Both the position numbers and the translations under genes were made by a program. The notes below the pieces were generated by a model. It was given only the letters and a program-made list of their open reading frames with translations, had not been told where the DNA came from and made no database searches. Below are positions 8,942 through 17,534 of a DNA stretch of 64,000 bases, piece after piece. Source of the DNA: Herbaspirillum rhizosphaerae (GTDB taxonomy: Bacteria; Pseudomonadota; Gammaproteobacteria; Burkholderiales; Burkholderiaceae_D); the NCBI RefSeq assembly GCF_001189965.1, contig NZ_LFLU01000001.1, positions 551,935 to 615,934 of the forward strand, in the 5' to 3' direction. How positions within the stretch are numbered: position 1 is the stretch's first letter; every line of letters starts with the position of its first letter.

Positions 8942-10195
8942 TTATGCAAATGTGTCCACGAGTCCCTGGCCGCCGGTTGCAACCGGGCGCGGGACGATGG
9001 CGACATTCACGTCGGCGTCATCGGTGCCGGCGCCGAAGTGCGACGAGTTGCTGCCGCGCGCCTGTTGCTGATTGGCGCCTTGCTGCTGGTTCGGGTTGCC
9101 GGTGTTGACGGTTGCCTGGCCGAGCTGAATACCGGCCTGATCCATCATTTCACGCAGCTTCGGCATGGCGTTTTCAAGCGCCTGCTTGACTTCCGGCTGG
9201 GCAGTGATGAAGGTGGCGTCGGCGTGCTGGTTGGTCACGTGCAGGACGACTTGTAACGGACCCAGATCCGGCGGGTTCAGCGTCAGCGATGCGCTTTGCG
9301 TACCGTTGGTGGCCATCCACAGGACTTTTTGTCCGACGGCCTGATCCCAGCCCTTGCCGCCTACTGTCGGCGCCAGGCGATCCACGGCCTGGCCGGCGAG
9401 GGCGGCTTGCTGGCTCACGGTCAGGCTTTGCTGTAAAGCGGGAATGACGGTGGCTGCGGTAGGCTGCGCGGTGTCTGCCGGCTTGACGACGACTTCAGGC
9501 GCTGCCTTGGCGGCGGCGCGCGTAGCGTTGGCGGCATCTTGCAGGTCGGCCTGAACGGCCTTGGTGCTGACCGGCGATTCAGGCTGCGCCTTGTCTGCGG
9601 CGGAACGCGCCTGGAAGACCGGTTTGTCTTTGCTGTCGGCAACGTCCTTGTTGTCCGACATGCTGGAAATATCGAGTGCTTTGCCTTTGCCGTCGTCCTG
9701 CTTTTGCAGATCGGCCAGGTCTTTTTGATCTTTGGCGTTGATGACGGCGATGCTCTTCTTGCCGCCTTTCTGGTTGGCGAGCGCATCCATATCGGCGTCG
9801 CCCGGCTTCCTGGCGGTCGGTTGAACGGCGATCTGGCCCAAGTTGGCGACCAGCGCCAGCATTTGCGCCGAAGCGGCGTCGGTGGTGCTTTGATCGTCGG
9901 CTGCGGCTTTGTCTTCGTCGCTCTTTTCGTCTGTGGACGCGGTCTTGGTGCTGCTGTCCGAACTGGCCGCCGTGCTTGCCGGCGGTGTCGGCGTCGCAGG
10001 TTTGGCTGCGTCGGCCGCGGCGTTGTCCTGAGTGGCGGTGTTCGGTTTGCTTTGATTTTCGGTGTTGCGGTTGCTGACTTCCTTGTTCAACACCTGGTTG
10101 AACGGGACGTCGGCCGAGAAGGAATCGGCTTGCGTTGCCGGGCGTGCAGAATTCTGCAGGCTTGCGACATTGAGTATCGGCAATTGTGTGTTCAT
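8942..10195 (-). CDS. fliK: Flagellar hook-length control protein FliK
   Basis: A 417-residue protein with a long, low-complexity N-terminal ruler (Ala/Thr/Asp/Lys-rich, about residues 30-250) and a folded C-terminal Flg_hook domain containing LTLNPPDLGPLQVVLHV. The C-terminus ends with a Gln/Asn-rich tail. FliK measures the hook and switches the export apparatus through FlhB. It follows fliJ by 38 bases, as in most proteobacterial fliFGHIJK runs. A second FliK-domain protein is encoded at 17521-18696. Confidence 0.92.
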   Translation of the reverse strand: MNTQLPILNVASLQNSARPATQADSFSADVPFNQVLNKEVSNRNTENQSKPNTATQDNAAADAAKPATPTPPASTAASSDSSTKTASTDEKSDEDKAAADDQSTTDAASAQMLALVANLGQIAVQPTARKPGDADMDALANQKGGKKSIAVINAKDQKDLADLQKQDDGKGKALDISSMSDNKDVADSKDKPVFQARSAADKAQPESPVSTKAVQADLQDAANATRAAAKAAPEVVVKPADTAQPTAATVIPALQQSLTVSQQAALAGQAVDRLAPTVGGKGWDQAVGQKVLWMATNGTQSASLTLNPPDLGPLQVVLHVTNQHADATFITAQPEVKQALENAMPKLREMMDQAGIQLGQATVNTGNPNQQQGANQQQARGSNSSHFGAGTDDADVNVAIVPRPVATGGQGLVDTFA

Positions 10196-10233
10196 CGTTT
10201 CCGCCAGTCCTTGCTTACCGTTCTTACCGGTTA

Positions 10234-10674
10234 TTACCGCTTGTAAAACGTGATCCGCGAAGCATGTTCATCCGTCTGCTTCTGATCACGTCGACTTTCG
10301 CGCAACTGCGCAGTTTGCTTGGCGCGTGTCGCCAGCGTGCCATACGACATCCGCTTGCGTTCGCATGCCTGCCATGCCGCCCGAGCGTCGGCGACACGTT
10401 GCTGCGCATTCCTTACTACGTCTTGCTGGCCGGAAATGGCGCTGTCGATTTTTTCAATGAATAACTGAAAATTGCGATAGCTCATCGCCGTCAAACCAGA
10501 TGATAAGCTTTCCTGAAAGCGCAAAGCATAATCATCACGGTATTGTTCCAAAATAACAAGTTTCTGCTGTGCTTCTTCACTCGTGCGTACTGCCCGTCCC
10601 AAGCGCTTTGTCGCTTCATCGGTTTCTTTGGTCGCCAGTTCAATCAGCGTCTCGAGGGCAGAGGTCGTAGCCAT
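10234..10674 (-). CDS. fliJ: Flagellar export chaperone-like protein FliJ
   Basis: The protein has 146 residues and is almost wholly helical coiled coil, with many Arg, Gln and Glu residues, matching FliJ in size and in gene position directly after fliI. FliJ fits into the FliI hexamer and links it to FlhA. Sequence conservation in the family is low, so the call rests on length, coiled coil and neighbours. Confidence 0.85.
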   Translation of the reverse strand: MATTSALETLIELATKETDEATKRLGRAVRTSEEAQQKLVILEQYRDDYALRFQESLSSGLTAMSYRNFQLFIEKIDSAISGQQDVVRNAQQRVADARAAWQACERKRMSYGTLATRAKQTAQLRESRRDQKQTDEHASRITFYKR

Positions 10675-10711
10675 GGTAACTTTGATTATATTTTCCGGGC
10701 CAACTGCTCAA

Positions 10712-12115
10712 TCACTGGAATAGAGCGGTAAGTTGCCCCAAGCTCTCGGTAACACCGGCTCTTTCCGGAATTCCCTGCTGCAAGAACGCTTCGATTCGCG
10801 GCAAAAGCTGGATCGCCTGGTCCAGAACCGGGTCGGTTCCGGCGGCGTAGGCGCCCACGCTGATGAGGTCGCGATTGCGTTGATAGCGGGAGTACAACTG
10901 TTTCAGCCGGCGCGTATCGCGCTGATGTTCCATGGAGGTAATGCTGTGCATGGCGCGGCTGATGGATTGTTCGATGTCGATGGCGGGATAGTGCCCGGCT
11001 TCCGCCAGTACGCGGTTGAGCACGATGTGGCCATCGAGAATCGCGCGCGCCGCATCGGCGATCGGATCCTGTTGATCGTCGCCTTCCGTCAGCACGGTGT
11101 AAAACGCCGTAATCGAGCCGCCGCCGACGTCGCCGTTGCCGGCCCGTTCGACCAGCGCCGGTAGTTTTGCAAACACCGAGGGCGGATAGCCTTTGGTCGC
11201 CGGCGGTTCGCCGATAGCGAGCGCGATTTCGCGCTGGGCCATCGCATAACGCGTGAGCGAATCCATGATCAGGAGAACGTTTTTGCCTTGGTCGCGGAAG
11301 TATTCGGCGATCGCTGTGGCATAGGCTGCGCCTTGCAAACGCATCAGCGGCGGGGTATCCGCGGGGGCGGCGACCACCACGGAGCGCGCCAGGCCTTCGG
11401 TGCCGAGAATGTGTTCGATGAATTCCTTGACTTCGCGTCCCCGTTCGCCGATCAGGCCGACCACGATGATGTCGGCGCTGGTGTAGCGCGCCATCATGCC
11501 GAGCAACACGCTCTTGCCGACGCCGGAGCCTGCGAACAGGCCCATGCGCTGGCCGCGTCCGACGGTCAGCATGCTGTTGATGGCGCGTACGCCGACGTCG
11601 AGAATGTCGACAATCGGTGCGCGTCCCAGCGGGTTGGCGGCGCGGACATTGAGCGGTGCGGAATTTTCGGTATGCAGCGGCCCCAGATTGTCGAGCGGGC
11701 GGCCGGCGCCGTCGAGCACGCGGCCGAGCAATTCGTCGCCGACCGGCAGGCGGCGGCTGTGTTCGTCAAGGCGGCGAACGTAAGCGATGGGGCCGGTGCG
11801 CGGCGGCGGCTTGACCGGTTCCACCGGGTAGACGCGGGTGCCCGGTACGATGCCTTCGACGTCGCTCTGCGGCATCAAAAAGAGTCTATCGTCCTGGAAT
11901 CCGACGACTTCTGCTTCGATCAGGTTGCCATTCGGGAGCGGCACCGTGCATGGGCTGCCGACCGGCAATTTGAGGCCGACGGCTTCCATGACCAAGCCCG
12001 CCACGCGCGTGACGCGACCTGAAATCTGGGTAGGCTCAGTCATTCCCACCAGGCCGCTGCAATTGTGCAGGTAGGCCTGCCAGCGGCTGAAGTGGGAGGG
12101 CATCGGCGAGTTCAT
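10712..12115 (-). CDS. fliI: Flagellum-specific export ATPase FliI
   Basis: A 467-residue AAA-type ATPase related to the F1 beta subunit. Walker A is AGSGVGKS (195-202), followed by the conserved [16 protein letters not shown] and the Walker B region [12 protein letters not shown]. It hydrolyses ATP to help release export substrates from chaperones and feed the flagellar gate. It sits 42 bases after fliH, its regulator, and 37 bases before fliJ. Confidence 0.96.
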   Translation of the reverse strand: MNSPMPSHFSRWQAYLHNCSGLVGMTEPTQISGRVTRVAGLVMEAVGLKLPVGSPCTVPLPNGNLIEAEVVGFQDDRLFLMPQSDVEGIVPGTRVYPVEPVKPPPRTGPIAYVRRLDEHSRRLPVGDELLGRVLDGAGRPLDNLGPLHTENSAPLNVRAANPLGRAPIVDILDVGVRAINSMLTVGRGQRMGLFAGSGVGKSVLLGMMARYTSADIIVVGLIGERGREVKEFIEHILGTEGLARSVVVAAPADTPPLMRLQGAAYATAIAEYFRDQGKNVLLIMDSLTRYAMAQREIALAIGEPPATKGYPPSVFAKLPALVERAGNGDVGGGSITAFYTVLTEGDDQQDPIADAARAILDGHIVLNRVLAEAGHYPAIDIEQSISRAMHSITSMEHQRDTRRLKQLYSRYQRNRDLISVGAYAAGTDPVLDQAIQLLPRIEAFLQQGIPERAGVTESLGQLTALFQ

Positions 12116-12157
12116 CGTTGCACCTGTGAATGAGGATTGCCGGGTGCGATCATGCTG

Positions 12158-12856
12158 CTACTCCAGCCAATCGAGTTGCTTGCTGAGCGATTCGGCGATA
12201 CGGCGCCAGCGCGTTTGCGTGGTGGCGTCGACCTGGTTGGTGCCGGTTTCGATACGGCAGCCGCCGCGGTCGAGTTCCGGATCTTCGACGATACGCCAGC
12301 CTTGCTGGCTGAGGTCGTCTTCCATGTTTTCGCGCACCAGCGCGGCATCGGCGGGGTGCAGATACAGCAAGGCCGGCAATTGCAGGCTGGGCAGGGAATG
12401 GATGGCGGCGCTGATGGTCGGCAGGATCAGCTCCGGCTTGACCTTGAGCACGGTTTTCAACATGGCCTTGGACAGATCCAGGCCCAGGTTGAGCAATTCC
12501 GGCGCCATGTTTTCACTGCATTGCGACACTTCGGTGCCGAAAGAAACGGCGACCTGGCGCAGATGCTGGATGATTTCGTTGATTTCTTGCTGGCCTTGTT
12601 GCAAGCCTGCCATGTAGCCTTCCTGGCGGCCTGCCTGCAGACCTTGCTGCTGGCCTTCGGCGTAACCTTCCTGACGGGCTTGTTCGCGGATGGCGTCGAG
12701 CTCTTCGGCGGTCAGCATCGGCGGCGGCGGAGGCTCATCGGCGAGCGGTTCTTCTTCGACCGGAGGCAATTCCTCTGCTTCGTCGAAGGACGCCAGTTCC
12801 CAACGCTGATAAGGCGTCATCTGTTCTTTGGGAATGATGTTGTTTCGTGATGCCAT
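12158..12856 (-). CDS. fliH: Flagellar export ATPase regulator FliH
   Basis: The protein has 232 residues. After a Pro/Glu-rich N-terminus comes a Gln/Gly helical segment with repeated GxxxG-like spacing (EGYAEGQQQGLQAGRQEGYM, about 85-105) that is diagnostic of FliH. A C-terminal domain resembles the V/F-ATPase peripheral stalk. FliH dimers hold FliI and dock it at the C-ring. It lies between fliG and fliI as in the usual order. Confidence 0.93.
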   Translation of the reverse strand: MASRNNIIPKEQMTPYQRWELASFDEAEELPPVEEEPLADEPPPPPMLTAEELDAIREQARQEGYAEGQQQGLQAGRQEGYMAGLQQGQQEINEIIQHLRQVAVSFGTEVSQCSENMAPELLNLGLDLSKAMLKTVLKVKPELILPTISAAIHSLPSLQLPALLYLHPADAALVRENMEDDLSQQGWRIVEDPELDRGGCRIETGTNQVDATTQTRWRRIAESLSKQLDWLE

Positions 12857-12933
12857 TTCAGATCCGGTAAAGCTGAGTAGTCACAATCGATGCGATGCGG
12901 CCGGGTAGGCCGCACGCATCGGTCGTGGCGACC

Positions 12934-13929
12934 TTAGATGAATGCATCTTCGCCCTTGGCGCCGAGCACGATCTGGCCTTCGTCGGCCAGGCGACGAACG
13001 ATTTGCAGAATGGCCTTTTGTTGCGCGTCGACTTCCGACAGGCGAACAGGGCCTTTGGATTCCAGATCTTCCCGCATCATTTCCGCAGCACGCTGCGACA
13101 TGTTGCCGAAGATCTTGTCGCGCAGGCCTTGCGATGCACCCTTGAGCGCGACGATGAGCGACTCGGACTGGACTTCGCGCAGCAGCAGCTGGATGCCGCG
13201 ACCGTCGATGTCGATGATGTTTTCGAACACGAACATTTCGTCCATGATCTTTTGCGCCATGTCTTCGTCGTAGGCGCGCAGATTGTTCATGACCGATGTT
13301 TCGTTCTCGCCCGACAAGAAGTTGAGGATTTCCGCAGCAGTGCGGATACCGCCCATTTGCTGCTTCTTCAGGCTTTCGTTGCCGGTCAGCAGTTTTGTCA
13401 GAACGTCATTCAATTCTCGCAACGCCGCCGGCTGCACGCCGTCGAGGGTTGCAATACGGAGGACCACGTCATTGCGCAGGCGTTCCGTAAAGTTGTTCAG
13501 GATGTCGCAGGCGTGATACCGCTCAAGGTGGACCAGGATGGTGGCGATGATCTGCGGGTGTTCGTTGCGGATCAGTTCGGCCACCGATTGTGCGTCCATC
13601 CACTTCAGGCTCTCGATGCCGCTGGCGTCGCGGCCGCCCAGAATGCGGTTGAGCAGGGACGTGGCCTTGTCGTCGCCCAGCGCCTTGGTGAGCACGCTGC
13701 GGATGTATTCGTCGGAGTCGAGGCCGAGCGAAGACGCCTGGCCGGTTTCGCCGACGAACTCGATCAGCACTTCGTTGATGTCCTCGAAGCTGATGTTCTT
13801 CATGGCCGACATGGCGGCGCCGAGCTTTTGCACTTCGCGCGGTCCGAGGTATTTCATGACTTCGGCGGCCTCGTCCTCGCCCAGAGCGAGCATCAGGATG
13901 GCACCTTTTTCAACGCCTTCGTTACTCAT
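12934..13929 (-). CDS. fliG: Flagellar motor switch protein FliG
   Basis: FliG of 331 residues. The middle domain carries the EHPQ motif (RNEHPQIIATILVHL), and the C-terminal domain has the charged torque helix (LRDKIFGNMSQRAAEMM). The N-terminus (KGAILMLALGEDEAAEVMKYL) binds FliF. FliG is the rotor protein that meets the stator. Its start overlaps the fliF stop by 8 bases, as commonly found for this pair. Confidence 0.97.
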   Translation of the reverse strand: MSNEGVEKGAILMLALGEDEAAEVMKYLGPREVQKLGAAMSAMKNISFEDINEVLIEFVGETGQASSLGLDSDEYIRSVLTKALGDDKATSLLNRILGGRDASGIESLKWMDAQSVAELIRNEHPQIIATILVHLERYHACDILNNFTERLRNDVVLRIATLDGVQPAALRELNDVLTKLLTGNESLKKQQMGGIRTAAEILNFLSGENETSVMNNLRAYDEDMAQKIMDEMFVFENIIDIDGRGIQLLLREVQSESLIVALKGASQGLRDKIFGNMSQRAAEMMREDLESKGPVRLSEVDAQQKAILQIVRRLADEGQIVLGAKGEDAFI

Positions 13930-15691
13930 TGTTCACCCATGTCTTAATGATGCTTGCCACCAGTTTAGGATCATTCTTGGCCCATTGCTTGGCAGTCTCG
14001 AGATTGGCCTTGTATGCGGCGCGTTCGTCGATTTCGCCGCCTTCGCCGGAGAGGTTGACGATGGCGTCCGGATTGTCCGGATCGTACATGGCGGCGGCAG
14101 CAGCGGCAGCTTCGGCGGCTTCGGCTTCGGCGCGGGCTTTGGCTTCTTTCTCTTCCTTGCCGGTGATCTTCCAGATGATAGGACGCAGAACACCGAAGTA
14201 GAGGTAGAGCAGGACTGCGGCCAGCAAGACGTACTTGCCGATTTCCTTGGCCAGCTGGATCATGTCCGGTTGCTTCCACAACGGCAGTTCCGGCTCGGCA
14301 TCGCTGCTGAATTGCGTATTGACAACATTGAGCGAGTCGCCGCGATCCTTGTTGTAGCCCATTGCTTCTTTGACCAGGTCCGAGATCTGGCTGCGTTCGG
14401 CTTCGGTCAGCGGCTTCATGACGATCTTGCCGGTCTGGTCGATCGTGCGCTTGTAGTTGACGACGACCGCAACCGTCAGGCGCTTGACGCCGCCCATCGG
14501 CTGTTGAACGTAGCGGACGGTCTTGTCAACTTCGTAATTGATCGTCGCGTCTTTGTGCGAGGTGCCGTTGGTGGTGGCCGGCTGGGCCGCCGCAGCGCCT
14601 GCTGCGCCTGCCGCTGCGCCGGCAACCGGCGGATTGGTGATGGGCGCGGTGGCCGGAGCAGGCGGCTGGTTGGTCAGTGCGCCGGGAACGCCGGAAGTGC
14701 TCGAACTGCCGTTTTGCGATTCGCTGCTTTGCTTGCTGCGCACTGCGGCGGTATCGGCCGTCTGGTTCGGCTTGTAGGTTTCCGCCGCTTGTTCGCTGCG
14801 CGAGAAGTCGACGTCGGCCGTCGCTTCGGCACGCACGTTGCCGTTGCCCACGATAGGCGCAATGATCGATTCAACGCGCTTGACGATGTCTTGCTGCAGG
14901 TCCTGGACGTATTTCAGCTGGGTCGGATCGAGGCTGTTGCCGGGTTGCTTGGTCGTGGTGTCGGAGAGCAGGTTGCCGTTTTGATCGACGATGGTGACGG
15001 CCTTGGGCGACAGCTCGGGGACGCTGCTGGCGACCAGATGCACGATGGCGCTGACTTGCTGGGGATCGAGCATGCGGCCCGGATACAGGCTCAGGATGAC
15101 CGATGCGGTCGGTTTTTGCTGGTCGCGTACGAAAACGGAGGCTTTGGGCAGGGCCAGGTGAATACGAGCAGCCTGTACTGCGGAAAGGGACTGGATCGAG
15201 CGCGCCAGTTCGCCTTCGAGGGCGCGCTGGAAGTTGACTTGCTCGAGGAACTGGGAAACGCCGAGCTTCTGGTTTTCCATCAGCTCGAAGCCGACATTGC
15301 CGCCCTTGGGCAGGCCTTGCGCAGCCAGTTTCAGGCGGGCATCGTGCACCATGGTTTCTGGGACCAGGATGGCGCTGCCGCCTTCGGAATACTTGTAGGG
15401 GACGTTCATCTGCTGCAACGAGGCAACGATGGCGCCGCCGTCGCGGTCGGAGAAGTTGGAGAACAAAACCCGATATTCGGTCTTCTGGCTCCACATCCAG
15501 ATGCCGATCATCAAGGCGATGACGGCTGCCGCCGCCACCATCAACAGGACGCGACGTCCTTGCGGCGACTGGGCGTAACCCACAACGCCGCTGCGGCGCG
15601 CTTCCTGAGACGATATCTCGCCCGGAACCGCGCCTTCAGTGGCGGAGCTGTTGCCGTCGTTGGTCATCGTGCCATCGGCTGCTACCGCCAT
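13922..15691 (-). CDS. fliF: Flagellar MS-ring protein FliF
   Basis: The protein has 589 residues, two membrane helices (about 48-66 and 487-506) and a periplasmic YscJ/FliF core between them. The core contains conserved ELARSIQSLSAVQAARIHLA. A variable Pro/Ala-rich loop lies before the second helix. The cytoplasmic tail has an Ala-rich helix and the FliG-binding end (AKNDPKLVASIIKTWV). It forms the MS-ring, the base of flagellar assembly. It faces fliE across a 268-base divergent promoter region. Confidence 0.96.
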   Translation of the reverse strand: MAVAADGTMTNDGNSSATEGAVPGEISSQEARRSGVVGYAQSPQGRRVLLMVAAAAVIALMIGIWMWSQKTEYRVLFSNFSDRDGGAIVASLQQMNVPYKYSEGGSAILVPETMVHDARLKLAAQGLPKGGNVGFELMENQKLGVSQFLEQVNFQRALEGELARSIQSLSAVQAARIHLALPKASVFVRDQQKPTASVILSLYPGRMLDPQQVSAIVHLVASSVPELSPKAVTIVDQNGNLLSDTTTKQPGNSLDPTQLKYVQDLQQDIVKRVESIIAPIVGNGNVRAEATADVDFSRSEQAAETYKPNQTADTAAVRSKQSSESQNGSSSTSGVPGALTNQPPAPATAPITNPPVAGAAAGAAGAAAAQPATTNGTSHKDATINYEVDKTVRYVQQPMGGVKRLTVAVVVNYKRTIDQTGKIVMKPLTEAERSQISDLVKEAMGYNKDRGDSLNVVNTQFSSDAEPELPLWKQPDMIQLAKEIGKYVLLAAVLLYLYFGVLRPIIWKITGKEEKEAKARAEAEAAEAAAAAAAMYDPDNPDAIVNLSGEGGEIDERAAYKANLETAKQWAKNDPKLVASIIKTWVNNE

Positions 15692-15959
15692 GATTTCCCC
15701 TTGCGTGTGCCGCCGAGCTTGTGGCTTTGTATGATTTGCTTCACTGCTTCCCTACCCATATAGGTTTTTTGCTTAGTGTGGATTGTCCTGCCAGAGCCGA
15801 AATTTGATCTATGGAACAGAATGGCTATTTCCCCGCTTATTGTTGCGAGTCGCGAAGACTCGCGTGGTAATCTGCCGTTGTAGAAGCGGGAAGTGTGATT
15901 GCGGTGTGCAATCATCTGTCGCGGAATTGAATTCGAAGAGGTGCAAATTGGCCGTCAGC
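15692..15959. promoter_or_regulatory. Divergent fliE-fliF control region
   Basis: The 268 bases hold no gene. Two inverted repeats of the same geometry (7-base arms, 5-base spacer) are visible: GCGAGTC/GACTCGC at 15845-15863 and TGATTGC/GCAATCA at 15896-15914. A stretch GGCTATTTCCCCGCTT at 15823-15838 resembles one half of an FlhDC box, but I cannot find a properly spaced second half. I could not assign clear -10/-35 elements. Confidence 0.35.
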
Positions 15960-16310
15960 ATGATTGATACTAGCAGAATCGAAGCCATGGTGGCGCAGCT
16001 GAAGGCGGCTGCTGCCCGTGCGCAAGGCGCGCAGAGCGACGTCGCGCCGATCGACAGCATCACCGGTAGCGAAAAGCCGGCTGCGCGCGTCGATTTTGCC
16101 AGCGTGTTGAAGAATTCGCTCGATGAAGTGAATTCTTCCCAGGACAAGGCGAGCAAGATGTCGCAGAGCTTTTCCATGGGCGACGACAACATCAATTTGT
16201 CGGACGTCATGATTGCAATGCAGAAGGCCAGTATTTCCTTTCAGACAAGTGTCCAGGTCCGCAACAAGTTGGTTTCGGCTTATCGCGACATCATGACGAT
16301 GCAGGTGTAG
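15960..16310 (+). CDS. fliE: Flagellar hook-basal body protein FliE
   Basis: The protein has 116 residues from MIDTSRIE, the usual FliE size, with the conserved C-terminal block (LSDVMIAMQKASISFQTSVQVRNKLVSAYRDIM). FliE joins the MS-ring to the rod and is among the first proteins exported. The frame is open far upstream, but that part is not FliE-like. The ATG at 15960 lies 18 bases after the only purine-rich site. A TTG at 15948 would be better placed after AGAGG, so translation may start four codons earlier. It is the only flagellar gene in the window on the plus strand. Confidence 0.93.
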   Translation: MIDTSRIEAMVAQLKAAAARAQGAQSDVAPIDSITGSEKPAARVDFASVLKNSLDEVNSSQDKASKMSQSFSMGDDNINLSDVMIAMQKASISFQTSVQVRNKLVSAYRDIMTMQV

Positions 16311-16360
16311 GCCGGTTGTCGTGAGTGTGGCCGGCTATGCCGTGTTTGTTGCTGCAAAAT

Positions 16361-16389
16361 AAAAAAGCTGCCATCGGCAGCTTTTTTTT
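16361..16389. terminator. Terminator after fliE
   Basis: GCTGCC (16367-16372) and GGCAGC (16376-16381) form the stem, with A6 before it and T8 after it. It can therefore act in both directions, serving fliE on plus and the convergent ycgR-like gene on minus. Confidence 0.85.
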
Positions 16390-16409
16390 CGGCAACTTTT
16401 CGTCAAGCC

Positions 16410-17165
16410 TTACATCATGCCGGATGCTTTGGCATTTTGTTCGCGTTCCAGCTTCGTGATGAAGCGCTGGATCGCCGCCAGAACGGCGCGCGGAATATCG
16501 ACAAATTCGCAGCCGAAGCGGTTGACGGTCTTGCCGGAGGTCAGTTTGACTTCCTTGCAGTCGCGAATCTGCAGTTTGACGGTCACGACTGTGTTGTCGG
16601 TCATTTCCAGCGAGCAGTCTTCGTAAATGCGGCCCAGCGTCGTGTCGAGCAGCTTCTTTTCGTCGGTAATGCCGACGCCGCCGGCGCTGATGTTGTTGAG
16701 CAGGGTGACGACCGTGCTGAACGAGCCGTCTTCACGCGTGACGCGGAACGTGCAGCGCAAAGGCTTGGCGATGGGCGTCGCAATGCGGAAATATTCACGG
16801 CGTTGCAGGCGCACCAGGCTATTCGGAATGGTGATCTTGAGTGCAGGGCGTTCCTGGAACAGGCACTTTTGCGCCTTGTCGACATTGAACGTGATACGGA
16901 TGTTGTTGTAGACGGCTTCGAAACCGATGCGATTGCTTTGCAGGATGCTCTCGTTGAGCGAGGTGCTTGGCGCAGCGTCAATAACGACGCTGTCGTCATC
17001 TTCGTCGATATCCAGAATCGACGTGATAATGGATTCCGAGCCACCCTTGATGAGCAGGCTCAGCAGCTGATTGCGCTCCATCATGCTGGTCAGCAGTGAC
17101 ACAATCTCCCGTCGGGAATGTACTCGAAACGGGCTGTCGTCTTTGATCTCGTCGTTGTTTGCCAT
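16410..17165 (-). CDS. ycgR: YcgR-type flagellar brake, c-di-GMP-binding PilZ protein
   Basis: The protein has 251 residues from MANNDEIK. The N-terminal YcgR domain covers about 15-115 and the PilZ domain about 118-235. PilZ shows RREYFR (122-127) and NISAGG, the two motifs that hold c-di-GMP. In enterobacteria YcgR binds the motor when c-di-GMP is high and slows swimming. Its place at the end of the late flagellar run supports that role. The open frame begins seven codons earlier, but MANN is the likelier start. Confidence 0.9.
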   Translation of the reverse strand: MANNDEIKDDSPFRVHSRREIVSLLTSMMERNQLLSLLIKGGSESIITSILDIDEDDDSVVIDAAPSTSLNESILQSNRIGFEAVYNNIRITFNVDKAQKCLFQERPALKITIPNSLVRLQRREYFRIATPIAKPLRCTFRVTREDGSFSTVVTLLNNISAGGVGITDEKKLLDTTLGRIYEDCSLEMTDNTVVTVKLQIRDCKEVKLTSGKTVNRFGCEFVDIPRAVLAAIQRFITKLEREQNAKASGMM

Positions 17166-17192
17166 CTGTGCGTCTATGCGTCTCAAATCAAA

Positions 17193-17216
17193 GGATAGAA
17201 GGATAAAATTCTATCC
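17193..17216. repeat. Inverted repeat between flhB-like gene and ycgR
   Basis: Perfect 8-base arms GGATAGAA (17193-17200) and TTCTATCC (17209-17216) with an 8-base loop lie in the 81-base gap. On minus it is followed by TTTG only, so it would be a weak terminator or a processing hairpin. Confidence 0.35.
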
Positions 17217-17246
17217 CAAAGGGGGACTTGCTAATCTAACCCCTAA

Positions 17247-17534
17247 TCATACATCACTGTGGTCCAATTGCATATTTTCAATGCGATACAACCAAGCCAA
17301 AAGTTCCGCGACCGCGCGATAAAGCGCAGGGGGAATCTGTTGGTCGAGGTCGACCTGCATCAGCAGTGAGACGAGTTCCTTCGATTCATGGATATAGACG
17401 CCGCTTTCCTTGGCGCGCGCAATGATGGCCTCGGCAATCAGGCCGCTGCCCTTGGCCACGACGCGGGGAGCTGCCTGGTTGGTGTTGTAGGCCAGCGCGA
17501 CTGCATTCTGGTAGGGGAGATTAGGCTTTTCCAT
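17247..17534 (-). CDS. FlhB C-terminal-domain-like protein (FlhX/YlqH type)
   Basis: This 95-residue protein matches only the cytoplasmic C-terminal domain of FlhB/YscU export switch proteins: NAVALAYNTNQAAPRVVAKG, then the helical ARAKESGVYIHESKELVSLL and IPPALYRAVAELLAWLYR. The self-cleavage motif NPTH is absent, and there are no membrane segments. Stand-alone FlhB-C homologues are known in several bacteria, where some can partly replace the missing FlhB domain. It overlaps the FliK-like gene upstream by 14 bases. I am sure of the family, not of the function. Confidence 0.85.
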   Translation of the reverse strand: MEKPNLPYQNAVALAYNTNQAAPRVVAKGSGLIAEAIIARAKESGVYIHESKELVSLLMQVDLDQQIPPALYRAVAELLAWLYRIENMQLDHSDV

